Source: PALSA-612 sp963776375 | GTDB taxonomy: Bacteria > Actinomycetota > Thermoleophilia > Gaiellales > Gaiellaceae | Length of the DNA stretch: 64,000 nt | Assembly (NCBI GenBank): GCA_963776375.1 | Contig: CAVZMF010000001.1 | Span: 248,001 to 312,000, forward strand | Direction: 5' to 3' | Shown: in pieces, positions 29,028 through 39,437 of the stretch | Numbering within the stretch: the first letter of the stretch is position 1 | Layout: each line of letters opens with the position of its first letter | Notes under the pieces: model-generated | What the model saw: the letters and a program-made list of their open reading frames with translations, nothing else | Told to the model about the DNA's origin: nothing | The model's database searches: none | Translations under genes and position numbers: made by a program

Positions 29028-31235
29028 CCGAGCCGCAGCCCCTGGTCGAGCGGGTCGATCCCGAGCCGTGCGCCGGGCACCGGACGCCCGACGACCGCTC
29101 CCCGGCCCAGCCTGGTCGCGTCGAGCCGCAGCGTCTCGAACCCGCCGGTGCGTCCGATCACGGACAGCAGCTCGACGTGCAGCCCGTACCCGACCCGCAT
29201 CCCCGACGACGCCGTGCAGAGCTCGTAGATCGTGTGGGCAGGCCGCTGGGTTTCGAGCACGTGCCTGACGACGTCCATGCCCTCGGGCGGGAGGACGGCG
29301 GGGATCATGACGCTGAACCGGTGGGCGTGGGTCGCGAAGGCGCTCGCGAGGTCGCCGCTGAGCGGGCGGTCGCCGGCCTCCCCCACGGCCCCGCCGACGC
29401 GCATGTTCGCCCCGACCACGGAGCCGGAGAAGAGGGTCGACTGCTCGTCGCCAGAGAGCAGCGCACCGCCCAGCCCGCGCAGCCGGTAGTGCTCGACGAT
29501 CACGGGCGGCCGGCCGAGGTAGATCTCCAGGAACCCGGTCAGCCCGGCGAGCGTGCCGCGTTTGCGCCAGAGCTCCGGGATCTCGTCGATCAGCCGCCTG
29601 CGGGCGGCCACGGGCCAGCGCTCGTCGAGCGTCAGCCCCAGGAAGCTGGCCAGCCAGGGCAGCGCCTCCTCGGGCGTGACGTAGGGATCGAGCAGCGCCT
29701 TGCGCTGCTCGGCGCGCGCCTCGAGGTCGCCGAGGGCGCCGTCGAAGAGCATCAGGTAGCGGCGCAGGAAAGAGGCCACGCGGTCGTCGCGCGAGAACGT
29801 CTTGGGCAGCCTGCGGAGCAGGTCGTGCGACGGATGCTCGGCCCGGAGGCTGCGCACCCTCGGCGTCGCGTGCCCGGTGCCGTGCAGGAAGAACGTGACC
29901 CACAGGTAACGCCCCGGCCCCGCGAGGACGGGCGCCTCGTAGGTCTCGAACGGGTCGTCGGCGGCGAAGCGCGCCCACGGCAGCTCGCGCCCGGTCTCGC
30001 GCCGGTGCAGCGGGTGCCCTTCCTCGGGCAGCGCGGAGAGCGAGACGGGCAGCATCGGCGGCGAGAGGTCGGGCCGGGGGAGCTCGGCGTCGACGTTCGG
30101 CGGCGGCGACCGCGCGATCGTCGGCTCGTCGGAGACGTCGTCGGCGGTGCGGCAGACGACGTGCAGGTTGCAGCCGCTCGGGACGCACGCGTCCACGAAC
30201 AGCCGCCCCCACTCCATGTGGAACTCGCCGCTGTCGAGCCTGTACGTGGTCACGTGCCCATCGGTGACGAACTCGGAGCGGGCGGGGACGGCCTCGCGCA
30301 GCCCCTGGTCGGTCCAGAAGCCGATGCGGCCGGCCGGCGTGCGGACGATGCCGGATCCGTCGTAGCCGCGTCCTTTCAGGGGCGCGCCGCCGATTACGGC
30401 GCCGTCCTCGATCGCGAAGGTGAGCAGGTCGTCGCCGGGGCTGCGGGCGACGACGACGGTGGCGTCGTCGAGGAACTCCACGTCGGTGGCGCGAGCGACC
30501 GGCGGGAAGCGCAGCCGGCCGCTCTGGGCGCGAGCCAGCCGTCGCCGGCGGCGTCGACGAAGAGCACGAGCAGGAGGCCGCCGGGCGCGACCGCGAGCCT
30601 CCGGGGCCGGGCGTCCGGGGGCGCGTCGGAGTGCGCCGCAGCTCGAGGCGGACGGGTTCGGTGCGCGCCGTCAGCCGCAGCAGGTCGCCGTTCGCGAGGA
30701 TGCACCAGACGACGTCCTCGCGCGCGGCCAGGTCGAGCGGGAGGGCATCGGGGTCGGAGGGCCGCACGAGGCCGACGCGCCGCACGAGCTGCCGGTTCCA
30801 GAGGTCGTAGACGAGCACGCGGCCGGCGTCGGTCTCGGCGACGAAGAGGCGGTCGTCGCAGTCGACGGCGAGGCCTCGCGGCGAGCGCAGGGGCGGCGGC
30901 CCCGGATCGGTGGGAGCGAAGTCGCCGGTCGGCGGCGGCGGCCCCTCGAGCAGGTCATCGGCTCGGCCTCGGCCGTGAGCGGGCCGAGGGGGTCCTCGAC
31001 CGACCAGAGCTGGCGCTCGACCCGGCCCTCGGCGGGGACGCTGCGGTAGAGGCGGCACTCGTGGTCGAAGGCGAGCCCCGCGGGTGGCGCCCGGGTCGGT
31101 GTGCGTCGTGGGCGGCGCCTGGATGCGCGCCAGCTCGACGCCGCTCGTCTCGGGGTCGATCTCCGTGCCGACGTGCGAGCAGCGCGACCACTGGTCGCGC
31201 GTGCACACGAGCGCGAACGGCCGGGGCGGTCGCAT
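29024..31235 (-). CDS. baseplate/tail protein I (P2 gpI-like) with N-terminal beta-propeller, frameshifted as read
   Basis: A product of about 735 aa spread over several frames. The intact C-terminal 485 codons (29024-30481) hold the gpI domain: LLRRLPKTFSRDDRVASFLRRYL, LLDPYVTPEEALPWLASFLGL and WRKRGTLAGLTGFLEIY. Upstream, segments such as RSPRGLAVDCDDRLFVAETDAGRVLVYD and GDLLRLTAR are NHL-like propeller blades. Frame changes lie near 31085, 30960, 30610 and 30535. The start MRPPRPFALVC overlaps the gpJ stop by one base. The domain mix suggests a baseplate wedge protein carrying a receptor-like propeller. Confidence 0.75.
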
Positions 31236-33395
31236 CAGCACTCCTCCTGCGGCACCGGGATCGGGACCGGGATGTCGGTCGGCGGCGGCGGCGTCTGCCC
31301 GATCGGCGGCGCCGGGCCTTCGACCACCGTGATCTCGGCCAGCTCGGGCACCTCGTACGCGCGGAGCTCGACGGGCTCGTCGCGGCTCACCGTCGTCCAG
31401 GCACCGCCGGCGTCCCGCCAGGCCACGTCCAGCCCGGTCAGGAACCTGACCCCCTCGACCTGGAGCGCGGCCGCTTCCAGCTCCCGTCCGTAGACGGGGC
31501 CGCCGAGCGGCCAGCCTTCGCCGGTGGGGCCGAAGGGCGGCAGGGGCGCCAGGTACTGCCGGATCACGAGCTCGACCCAGCGCCTCACCGCGTCGACGCC
31601 GTAGCCCTGCTTCGTCTCGATGCCGACGGCGACCGCGATCTGCCGGTAGGTCGGCGGGATCACGTACAGCTCCGTCGTCACCAGGCGCCGAGCGTCCAGC
31701 CAGCGGCAGACCAGGTCGAGCGTGGGCCGGTCGGGCTTGGGCGCCGACGGGTGCTCGGGGTCCTCGCGCGGCCAGACGACGACGCTGACGACGCCCGCCG
31801 CCACCTCGTCCGGCGCCTGCGGGTAGAAGAGCGGCAGGCACTCCGCCCGTCCGAGCGAGACGCCCGGCGTCGCCAGCGCCAGCTCCTTGAAGTCCGAGGC
31901 GGTGACGGCGCGGTCGTGGCGGCGCAGCTCGCCGGGCACGCGCTCGAGCGCGGCGGCGACCGACTCGCCCTCCGCACCGCCCACGGTCGGCAGCGGGTTC
32001 GAGACCTTGACGTTGCCGACGTCGATCCGCGAGACCGCCTTTGCGGGGACGACGCCCGCGATCCCGCCGCCCCACAGGTAGGTCGTGGCGCGGATCCGCT
32101 GGCCGATCTGCGGAGCGGCGCCTTGCACGCCGCCGAAGGTGACCTTGCCCGCTTCCGGGTCGAGGACGAAGTGCCGATCGTCCGGATGGCTGGCGTCGAA
32201 GTCGTCGACCTCCTTCCACCGCGTCCAGCCGGACGGCTCCTCGACCTCGAGCACGAGCGTCCCCGGCAGCACCGGCTTGTGGACGAGGGTGGCCGTCTGC
32301 TTCGCGTCGCCGGTGCCCGTGCCGAGGAACTCCGCGCTGGCCTGCTGGACCTGCTCGACCGGGACGCATTGGCGCCGACCCAGAGCAGGCGCCCGAGCTT
32401 GCCCGCGTCGAGCCGCTGCGCCCGCAGCCAGAAGAGCAGCTTGGCCTCGAGCTCGGCGTCGATCTGCGGCGGCAGGTCGCCGGTGCCGACGGCGTCCGGG
32501 TCGGACGGGGCGAACGCGCCGACCGTCGAGATGTCGCTCGGCAGCTCGAAGCGGACGACGCCCGGCCGGCGCAGCCCGTCGGTCGTGTCGCCGAGCGGGC
32601 TCAGATCGTGGTAGCGCGGGGTCGAGCCGTCGAACTGGCCGGTCGAGACCTGCCAGCGGACCGTCGGCTTGTCGGAGGGCTCGGTGCTGCCCGGGCAGGG
32701 CAGGACGTCCGTCATCGACGGCACGTCCGTGTCCGGGACGAAGCCGACGTTGAGGATGCCCTTGGCGAGCGCGCGCTTGTCGGCGCCCTTCTCCGCCAGC
32801 ACCGCCACCCACAAGGTCCCGTCGACCGCCCTGGAAGGTCGAGCGCCTCGGCCCCCGGCGCCGTCGGGTCGTCGCCCAGCACCTGGGTCGCGTAGTAGAG
32901 CGGCGCGTGGCCGGCGCCTCCCTGCGCGTCGCGCGACGGAACGCGTCCCACGAGCGCAGTGCGTACGCCTCCTCCTCCCCGGGCTGCGGCTCGCCGCGCT
33001 GCATCCGTCCGACGGCGCGCGCCGACAGCGGCCAGGTGACCGCCTCGACGGTCGTCTGGAACGGGACGCTGCCCGCGCGCACGGTCGTCCGCTGGTCGAC
33101 GGGCACGCCCGCCGGCTGCTGCGTCGTGAAGGTGACGAAGCCCTCGGCGACCGCCGCCGGCCGCAGCGGCACGTCGAGCAGGCGCAGGAACTGCGAGCTT
33201 GGTCGTCTCGGGGATCTGGTTGAAGCGGAAGAGCAGGTTCTCGCCGAGGAACGAGAACAGCTCGATCAGCGTGATGCCCGGATCGCTCGCGTTGTAGTCG
33301 GTCCACTCGGGCGCATAGACGGGGATGCGCCGGACGAGCTCGTCGCGGAGCTGCTGGTAGGAGCGGTCGTCGAGGATCGGCTGCGGAAGCGGCAT
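31235..33395 (-). CDS. baseplate J-like assembly protein, frameshifted as read
   Basis: A product of about 720 aa of the putative baseplate assembly (gpJ-like, gp6 wedge) type. The start PLPQPILDDRSYQQLRDELV followed by YNASDPGITLIELFSFLGENLLFRFN is diagnostic of the family. The C-terminal half is open from about 32370 to the stop and contains AVTASDFKELALATPGV and the trailing QEEC. Frames change near 33190, 32925, 32835 and 32370. At 33190 removing one G (CTC-G-CAG) restores KLQFLRLLDVPLRPA. It forms the baseplate ring that links the spike hub to the sheath. Confidence 0.85.
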
Positions 33396-33840
33396 CGCAG
33401 ACGAGGGAGAACGGGTAGACGAGGTTGTCCGGGCGGCTGGTCGCGGAGGTGGACGTAGGCGATCGCGATCTCGACGAGCGCCGGGTCGTCGCCGGGCGTG
33501 ACGTCGACGCTCGTCACCTCGATGCGCGGCTCCCAGGCGGCGAGCGCGCCCTCGACGTCGTGGCGGATCAGGGCTCGGACGGCGACCGTGTTCGGCTGCG
33601 CCGAGGTAGCGGCGCAGGCCGCAGCCGAAGGTCGGGCCGCATGATCCGCTCGCCCGGCTCCGTGTCGAGGATGATCCAGATCGACTCGCGGACCTTCTCG
33701 GGCCCGTCGACGTAGAGCAGCTGCCGCAGCTCGGCGTCGACCTGACCGGGAACTCACCGCGTCCGACGAGCCAGGGCGATACGCCCCGGCCGCAGGCGCA
33801 CCTCCGCTCAGCGCTCCGTCGAGCCGACGCCCGTGCTCAT
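33396..33840 (-). CDS. GPW/gp25-family baseplate protein, frameshifted as read
   Basis: A product of about 145 aa. The conserved lines are split over three frames: SPWLVGRGEFPV, VDAELRQLLYVDGPEKVRESIWIIL, DTEPGERIMRPDFGCGLRR, PNTVAVRALIRHD, WEPRIEVTSVDVTPGDDPALVEI. At 33638 removing one C (GAC-C-TTC) restores DFGCGLRR. gp25 is the sheath initiator in contractile tails. The start codon is unclear: the ATG at 33840 opens the VGSTE repeat (MSTGVGSTER, then a stop in this reading). The real protein may begin with a repeat-derived extension joined to the gp25 core. Confidence 0.75.
33808..33840 (-). repeat. second copy of the VGSTE repeat motif at a gene start
   Basis: Beginning ATGAGC directly at the stop of the 555-aa gene (an ATGA overlap), this 33-bp frame reads MSTGVGSTER and shares 20 of 21 bases of its core with the element at 3563-3700. 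It sits where the gp25 start codon is expected. Confidence 0.55.
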
Positions 33841-35504
33841 CGCAGCACCTCCGCCTCGGCACGGGCGACCGGCGGCTCCCACTCGATGCCCGCGTTGAAG
33901 TCCGGGCCCTGCTGCGGCTTCGCCATCGCCCTGTCGAGCTCCAGGAGAGGCGTGTTCGCGTAGGCCTGGAGGTCGACCTTGGCCGCGCCCGTCTGGGCGC
34001 TGATCGTGGTCGCGAGCTTGTCGTTCAGGGTGTTCGGGTCGAAGCCGCCGCCGATGTCGACGTCCACGTCCAGGCCGGCGTCGACGGCGATCTGGAGCTG
34101 CCCGTCCACGGCGAGCTGAGCGTTCACCGCCGCCTGCACCTCGAGGCTGGGCGGAATGCAGAGCTTGAGCCTGAGCAGGAACCAGAGCCCGAAGAGCAGG
34201 ACGACGATCGGGAGGAAGATGTTGAGGACGAACCAGGCGACGATCGTGATCAGCGGAATCGCCAGGAAGCAGATCTGGCCGCCGCCGACGCTCCCGCTCG
34301 TCGGCGGCACGCCGTCGCCGAACCTGAGCGACGAGCGGTCGGGCTGGCTCATCGCCACCGGGCTCAGGGCCCCGACCGGCCGCGAGGCCACGGCGGCGGC
34401 GAGCGCGGGGAAATCGGGCAGTTTGATGTTCACGGGACGGTGGGCCGTGCCGACCGGGTCGAAATGGGCGGCCAGCCGGAACGGCTCGGTGGGCGCGCTC
34501 CAGAACAGGTGTCCGTTGCAGTCGTTCGGCTCGCGTGTCCGCGGGCAGCCCGGCCTGTGGCGGCGGGCGAAGCACCTGATCTCGTACAGGTGCCGGTCGT
34601 CGAAGCGCGGGCCGCCGGCGGGGTCGTGGTCGGAGCTCGCCGTCGGGACGACGCCGAAGTAGATCGTCGTGCCCTGGCCGGCGTTGCCGGGGTCGTTGGG
34701 AGAGGGCATGAGTGGGAAGAGCGGAAAGACGTCCTCGAGCAGCATCTGCGGCTCGTCCTCGACCACCTGCCAGGAGCCGACGTGCTGGCGCTCGCTCGGC
34801 ACCCAGCCGAGGCCGGCCGGGCTGACGTTGTTCTCCGCCGCCCAGCGGCGCAACTCCTTGCGCTGCCGTGCGATGTCGAGCTCCAGCTCGAGCCTTTCGG
34901 CCTCCCTGGCTCCGTTCGTCTTCGGCGGGGCGAGCAGCTCCCACTGCTTCGTCGCCCGTTTCGCCGCCGGCACCCGCTCGAGCTTCGCCAGCTGCAGCTG
35001 GAGCCTGGACAGCTCCTTCAAAATCGCCGCGGCCTCCGGCTCCGCAGCCTCCGGGTAGCTCGTGTAGCGGCGGCGGACGACGAAGCCGGCCTGGCAGACG
35101 TCGTCCGTCCTCGCCCGCGGGAAGCCGGGAACGTCGCAGTGCAGCTCGCAGACGACGAGGTAGAAGCGCCGGTGCGAGTCCAGGAACAGCTTGCGGATCG
35201 ACGTCCTCGTGGCCAGGTACTTCTCGAAGCGGCCGTTCCGCTTCACGGCCGACTCGGCCACCTTCCCGGCCAGCGGTCCCGACGGCACCGTCCGCGCGGT
35301 CAGCGCCGCCAGCTCGTAGACCCAGTCGTCGTCGTTCCACGTCAGCGAGCGCTGCGGGTCGGCGAGGAAGGCGTCCACGAACTTCGGGTCCTCGTACTTC
35401 TGCAGCACCGGCCGCGGTCCGCCGCGGCGGAGCTTGAGGTCCGCAGCCTGCTGCGGCCACCGGTACCAGGGCGCGACGAGCAGCCAGTCGTGGGCCTCGG
35501 TCAC
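33837..35504 (-). CDS. eCIS-associated protein with a C-terminal transmembrane hairpin
   Basis: A 555-aa protein, intact in frame between two damaged genes. The N-terminal half is soluble, with a basic helical stretch near 165-260. The centre has tryptophan- and proline-rich sequence (GLGWVPSERQHVGSWQVVEDEPQMLLEDVFPLFPLMPSP). Near residues 435-480 there is a strong membrane region (ICFLAIPLITIVAWFVLNIFLPIVVLLFGLWFLL, possibly two passes). A beta-type tail ends at AEAEVLR. The GTG start overlaps the spike gene stop. A membrane segment suggests anchoring the machine to the cell envelope rather than free release. Confidence 0.65.
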   Translation of the reverse strand: MTEAHDWLLVAPWYRWPQQAADLKLRRGGPRPVLQKYEDPKFVDAFLADPQRSLTWNDDDWVYELAALTARTVPSGPLAGKVAESAVKRNGRFEKYLATRTSIRKLFLDSHRRFYLVVCELHCDVPGFPRARTDDVCQAGFVVRRRYTSYPEAAEPEAAAILKELSRLQLQLAKLERVPAAKRATKQWELLAPPKTNGAREAERLELELDIARQRKELRRWAAENNVSPAGLGWVPSERQHVGSWQVVEDEPQMLLEDVFPLFPLMPSPNDPGNAGQGTTIYFGVVPTASSDHDPAGGPRFDDRHLYEIRCFARRHRPGCPRTREPNDCNGHLFWSAPTEPFRLAAHFDPVGTAHRPVNIKLPDFPALAAAVASRPVGALSPVAMSQPDRSSLRFGDGVPPTSGSVGGGQICFLAIPLITIVAWFVLNIFLPIVVLLFGLWFLLRLKLCIPPSLEVQAAVNAQLAVDGQLQIAVDAGLDVDVDIGGGFDPNTLNDKLATTISAQTGAAKVDLQAYANTPLLELDRAMAKPQQGPDFNAGIEWEPPVARAEAEVLR

Positions 35505-36169
35505 CAGATGTTCCCCGCGCCGGGCGTGTAGGAGGGCGAGACGACGCCGTCCGAGGCGATCAGCGTCGTGCAGTTGACGATCCCGTCGAAGGTGGCCGTC
35601 GCGCGCGTGGACGTTCAGCAGCGGCGCCGTGACGTCGACCGACGCGTTGGCCTGGATCGGAGATCTTCCCGGCGACGTCGAACGTGATCGACGCAGCCGT
35701 TCAGGTGCCTGACCGTCACCTCTGGGCGAGCCCTCGTCGAGCACGATCTTGTGCCCGCTCTTCATCGACACGGTCACCTTCTCGGCGCCGTCGGTGTCGT
35801 CGAACTCGAGCTTGCTGCCGCTCCGGCTCTTGAGCAGGCGCTTGTTGTTCGGCTGCGCGGCGGCCTCGGGCAGCGACTCGACGCCGTTCCAGCTCGCGCC
35901 GATGATGTACGGCCGCCGGAGGTCGCCGGCCTCGAAGGCGACGACGACCTGCGTGTCCACGCTCGGGCAGGATCTCGAGGCCCTGGTCGTCGTCGGCGTA
36001 GGGGCTGACGAGCGTCGCCCAGAGCGCGCACGTCGTCCGCGCCCTGCTTGCCGAGCCACGGGAACTTGACCTCGACCCGGCCCAGACTCTGCGGGTCGAC
36101 GATGTCGGTGACGATCGCCGGGTAGACGCCGAAGTAGCGCCGCGCCTCGCCGTCCGGCGGATGGCTCAT
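35501..36169 (-). CDS. spike/baseplate protein gpV-like, frameshifted as read
   Basis: A product of about 220 aa with the gpV/VgrG-gp5 OB-fold followed by a beta-helix. Visible pieces are YFGVYPAIVTDIVDPQSLGRVEVKFPWLG, LPSVDTQVVVAFEAGDLRRPYIIGASWNG, PNNKRLLKSRSGSKLEFDDT and GHKIVLDE. The tail then reads SIQANASVDVTAPLLNV in another frame. Frame changes cluster near 36030, 35960, 35715 and 35600-35660. It would form the central membrane-piercing spike. No separate PAAR tip gene is seen nearby. Confidence 0.82.
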
Positions 36170-37260
36170 CGGCCCGCCCCCGCGTTGACGGTCGCCCGCT
36201 CGGCCTCGAAATGCGTGCGGTGCCCGATCCGCAGGTCGTAGGTGTGGCGGACGCGGGTGACGTAGTAGCCCGTCGCCCTCGAACGGGCCGCCGACGCGCT
36301 GCAGCTCGAGCTTGCTGCCGACGACGAGGTCCGGCGTGCCGCGGGTGACGCCGACGGCGGTGACGAAGCGGCGGCTGCGGCGCAGCATCTCGGCCTTCGC
36401 CCACGCCGTCGCCTCGCCGTTCGACGAGCGGCGCCTCGCGGACGACGTTCGAGGCGCGCTGGCCGAGCGCCTGCTCGAGCACGTCCGGGCCGCTGCGGCC
36501 GCCGGAGATCTCCGCCTGGACGGCGTCTGCGCCGGCCTCCTCGTCGATCGTCTCCCGCTGCTGCGCGTCGTAGCCGCTGACGACGACCTTCGTGCGCTGG
36601 TGCGCGAGGTCGGCGCGGCAGTCGACCGCGAGCAGGTCGTTCCCCGCGACGAGCGTGACCGACGTGCCCGTCCGGTTCGCGCGCGTCTTGAAGTTGAGCG
36701 TGTCGCCCTCGCACCAGACCTCCGCCTGGATCAGCCGGGCGCGCTCGCGCAGGAAGGCGAGGTCGCTCTGGTTGAGCTGCTGCACGACGTCGTAGGTCGG
36801 GCCCGTCGGCCGCGGTGTCCGGCGTGAGCCCGTGCTCGCCCGCGATCGCCCCGGCGATGTCGGCGTCCGACATCTGCTGGTACGTCTTCATCCGCCGCGT
36901 CATGCGCAGCTTCATCAGCTTGTCCTCGGCGAAGGCCGTGACCTCCGGGGCGACGCCCTCCTCGAAGTGCGGCCTCGAGCGCCCGAGACGAGGCCGTCGA
37001 AGACGATGCGCTCGTTCCCGGGCGGACCGAGCGAGACCTCGAGCGCCTTGCCGAAGTCGAGGATCGCGCCGTCCAGGTACTGGAGCTGCTCCGAGTCGCC
37101 GTCGCTGGGGCCGATCGCGCCGAAGCGTGCGACGCAGGTCTTGAGGCCGGCGGTCGTCTCCTCCGATCTCCAGACGGACGAGGTCGCGGGCCAGGTCGCC
37201 CTTCACGTCGCCTTCGACCCTGAAGACGGGTGCGCTGGTGGCGTACAGCGTCTCAGTCAC
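36166..37260 (-). CDS. phage late control D (gpD)/VgrG hub-like protein, frameshifted as read
   Basis: A product of about 365 aa. The N-terminus VTETLYATSAPVFRVEGDVKGDLARDLVRLEI and the middle VTAFAEDKLMKLRMTRRMKTYQQMSDADIAGAIAGEHGL with QLNQSDLAFLRERARLIQAEVW are typical of gpD hub proteins. Frame changes lie near 37165, 36975, 36805 and 36420-36260. It forms the trimeric hub that connects the tube to the spike. The GTG start overlaps the DUF5908-like stop; the stop overlaps the spike start (ATGA). Confidence 0.82.
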   Translation of the reverse strand: MTETLYATSAPVFRVEGDVKGDLARDLVRLEIGGDDRRPQDLRRTLRRDRPQRRRLGAAPVPGRRDPRLRQGARGLARSARERAHRLRRPRLGRSRPHFEEGVAPEVTAFAEDKLMKLRMTRRMKTYQQMSDADIAGAIAGEHGLTPDTAADGPDLRRRAAAQPERPRLPARARPADPGGGLVRGRHAQLQDAREPDGHVGHARRGERPARGRLPRRPRAPAHEGRRQRLRRAAAGDDRRGGRRRRRPGGDLRRPQRPGRARAGARPARLERRPRGAARRTARRRRGRRPRCCAAAAASSPPSASPAARRTSSSAASSSCSASAARSRATGYYVTRVRHTYDLRIGHRTHFEAERATVNAGAGR

Positions 37261-37443
37261 CGTAGGCCTCCGCCCTCGTCCGCTCCGAGTCGCGCTCGAG
37301 CCGCTCGCGGGCGGCGCGGGCCGCATCCAGCTGCTCCCACGACCGCACCGGACCGCCGGCGACCGGCGAGCCCCGCCGGAGGCCCCGCCGCTCTCGCCCT
37401 CGACGGTCACGTCCGTCGTCAGCTCGTCGACCCGGACGGGCAT
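37253..37443 (-). CDS. small DUF5908-like eCIS protein, frameshifted as read
   Basis: About 63 aa, reading MPVRVDELTTDVTVEGE, then after one frame change near 37380 SWEQLDAARAARERLERDSERTRAEAYGD. Short proteins starting MPVxVxEL between the LysM/tube gene and the hub gene are common in eCIS loci (DUF5908). The C-terminal half is a charged helix. Function is unknown. Assignment rests on length, start and position. Confidence 0.5.
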
Positions 37444-38911
37444 CAGCACCCTCCTCCGCACGCCGCAGCCGCCCGCCGAGGAGCCGCCGCAGCCGCAGGG
37501 GCAGTCCGGACGTCCGCCGGGCGAGACGCCGGCGCGGCGGCCGACCGCCGGCGCAAGCGCCAGCCAGGGGGCCTGCGTCGGGTCCGGCGTCACCGGAACC
37601 TCGACGGCAGGACGCTCGCGGGCCGCGACGGCGACCACCCCGCCGAGCGCGCCGGCCCGGCTCTCCGCCGCGCCGCCGAGCGCCGGCCGCAGGGGGACGC
37701 CGTAGCCGAAGGACGTGGCCCGCGCGTCCGCGCGCGGCGGAGGCGGGGCAGGCGGCGACGGCCGCTGCGCGGCGGCGACCGGCAGCGCGGCCGCGCGCAG
37801 CGGCGTTCGCGGCTGGAGGGCGGCCGGCGGCGTCAGCGCGTCGGCGGCGGCGACCGCCGCCGGCGGAGCCGGGAGCCCGTAGGCCTGCTTCGCGCCGGCG
37901 GCCGCTGCCGTCGTGCTCGCGACCTGCACCGTCGAGACCGCGGCCTGGACGCCCCCGGCGGCGGCCAGCGCCATGCCGGACGACGTGCCGGGAGCGGCGC
38001 CGCTGCGCGGCGGCGCCGCCGTCTCGCCGCCGAGCCCGACGGATGCCTCCACCGACGCCGAGGCGCCGGACTCGATGCCCACGGCTGCCCCGACGCCCAC
38101 GTTCGCGGACAGGTCGCTGGAGAAGTCGATCTCGGCCCCGGCGTCGAGCGACAGCGTGGAGTCGAGGCCGGCGGCGATCCCCCGCCAGGCCGACGGGTCG
38201 GCGCCCATCCGAGCCGCGAACTCGGCCGCGCTCTCCCCGCCGATGGCGATGCCCGTGCGGTCGCCGAGGCTGAGCCCGCGCCACGCCGACGCCGATGCCC
38301 ACGCCTCCGCCCAGCGCGAGTCCGCCGGCGAGGCCGAGCGATGCCCCGACCGACAACGAAGCGCCGAAGCCGACCGTCCCGGGAGCGCCGCCGACCGAAC
38401 CGGGAGGCGTGGCGCCCGACCCCGTCGCCGCGCCGGGGCCGGCCTTGTTCGCCGCCAGGTCCGGGTTCTGGCCCCTGATCGAGATCGACACCTTGGCGCG
38501 CAGCGGCACGCCCTGCGGCGAGAACAGGTCGACGTCCTCCGAATAGCTCGCCATGACGCCGTCGAGTACGAAGTCGCCCCAGTGGAAGCGGATGCGAGGC
38601 GGCGGCTTGCTGCTCCCGGGCGTGGGGAGCATGAACTTCGCCACCTCCTTCGTCTTCGTCCGCACGTTGACGGGCGTGTCCGTCGTGCCCTCGTCCGCGC
38701 TGTCGAAGTGGAGGTCGAGCGAAATCGTCAGATCCCCGGAGCCGACGTGCTGGACGGCCTGGTTGCCCGTGGACTTGCCCGTGTCGGACGCGCTCTGGAG
38801 GGCGAAGTGCAGCGACGCGGGGTTGAACTGGACGTCGACGGCGTCGCCGATCGGCTCGGGGTTCTTGTCCCCGTTGATCGGCTGGAGCTTGGCCTTCTCG
38901 AGCGTCGGCAT
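37441..38911 (-). CDS. CIS tube/LysM protein (Afp7-like), frameshifted as read
   Basis: About 490 aa. The N-terminal domain (PTLEKAKLQPI, VDVQFNPASLHFALQS, MLPTPGSSKPPPRIRFHWGDFVLDG, VDLFSPQGVPLRAKVSISI) is the CIS tube-protein domain. A glycine-rich stretch follows. A LysM-like segment then reads ADPSAWRGIAAGLDSTLSLDAGAEIDF. The C-terminal half is alanine/proline-rich and ends in a cysteine cluster (CPCGCGG). One frame change is at about 38285. It would join the inner tube to the hub. The stop is uncertain, at about 37441. Confidence 0.75.
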
Positions 38912-39437
38912 CAGTCCGCCACCAGCCTCAGGCCCTCGTGGGCGATGTGCAGCTCCTCGATCGCGATCTCGCCCGTGCGCGCGTTGAGCTGCGGCCCGGT
39001 GACCTTGGCGGGCAGCCCGCGCTCGAACAGCCAGCGCGCGGCCACCTCGTCGCCGACGTCCATCACCTCGACGATCCCGTCGTAGCGGCGCACCGGCCGG
39101 ACGCCGGCCGCGATGTCCTGCAGCCACGTCCACAGGTCGCGGTTGACGTCGCCGCCGGCGAGGAACATGCCGCGCTTGAGCACGATCGGCTGGTACTTGG
39201 CCCGGCCGACCCTGCGGATGACGCCGTCGTTCCGCCCGCCCTCGACCAGCTCCTGGACGTCGAGCTCGACGTCCAGCCCGCTGACACCTCCTGGAACGCC
39301 CCGTCGGCGAGCGGGTTGCCCGCGAGCGCCACGGACGAGGTCGGGTCCGCGCCCTTTCCCTCCTCGACGGCCGAGCTCTGCAGGAGCTTGACCTGGAACC
39401 GGAACGCGCGCAGGAGGGGCTGCTCGTTGCTGTTCAT
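38911..39437 (-). CDS. second tail tube protein (T4 gp19-like), frameshifted as read
   Basis: About 175 aa. MNSNEQPLLRAFRFQVKLL starts one frame; the core in the other frame reads SGLDVELDVQELVEGGRNDGVI, LKRGMFLAGGDVNRDLWTWLQDI and LFERGLPAKVTGPQLNARTGEIAIEELHIAHEGL. These are classic gp19-family lines. One indel near 39290 joins them. Tube paralogues of this kind (Afp5 type) cap the hub-proximal end. The start overlaps the second sheath stop. Confidence 0.85.
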
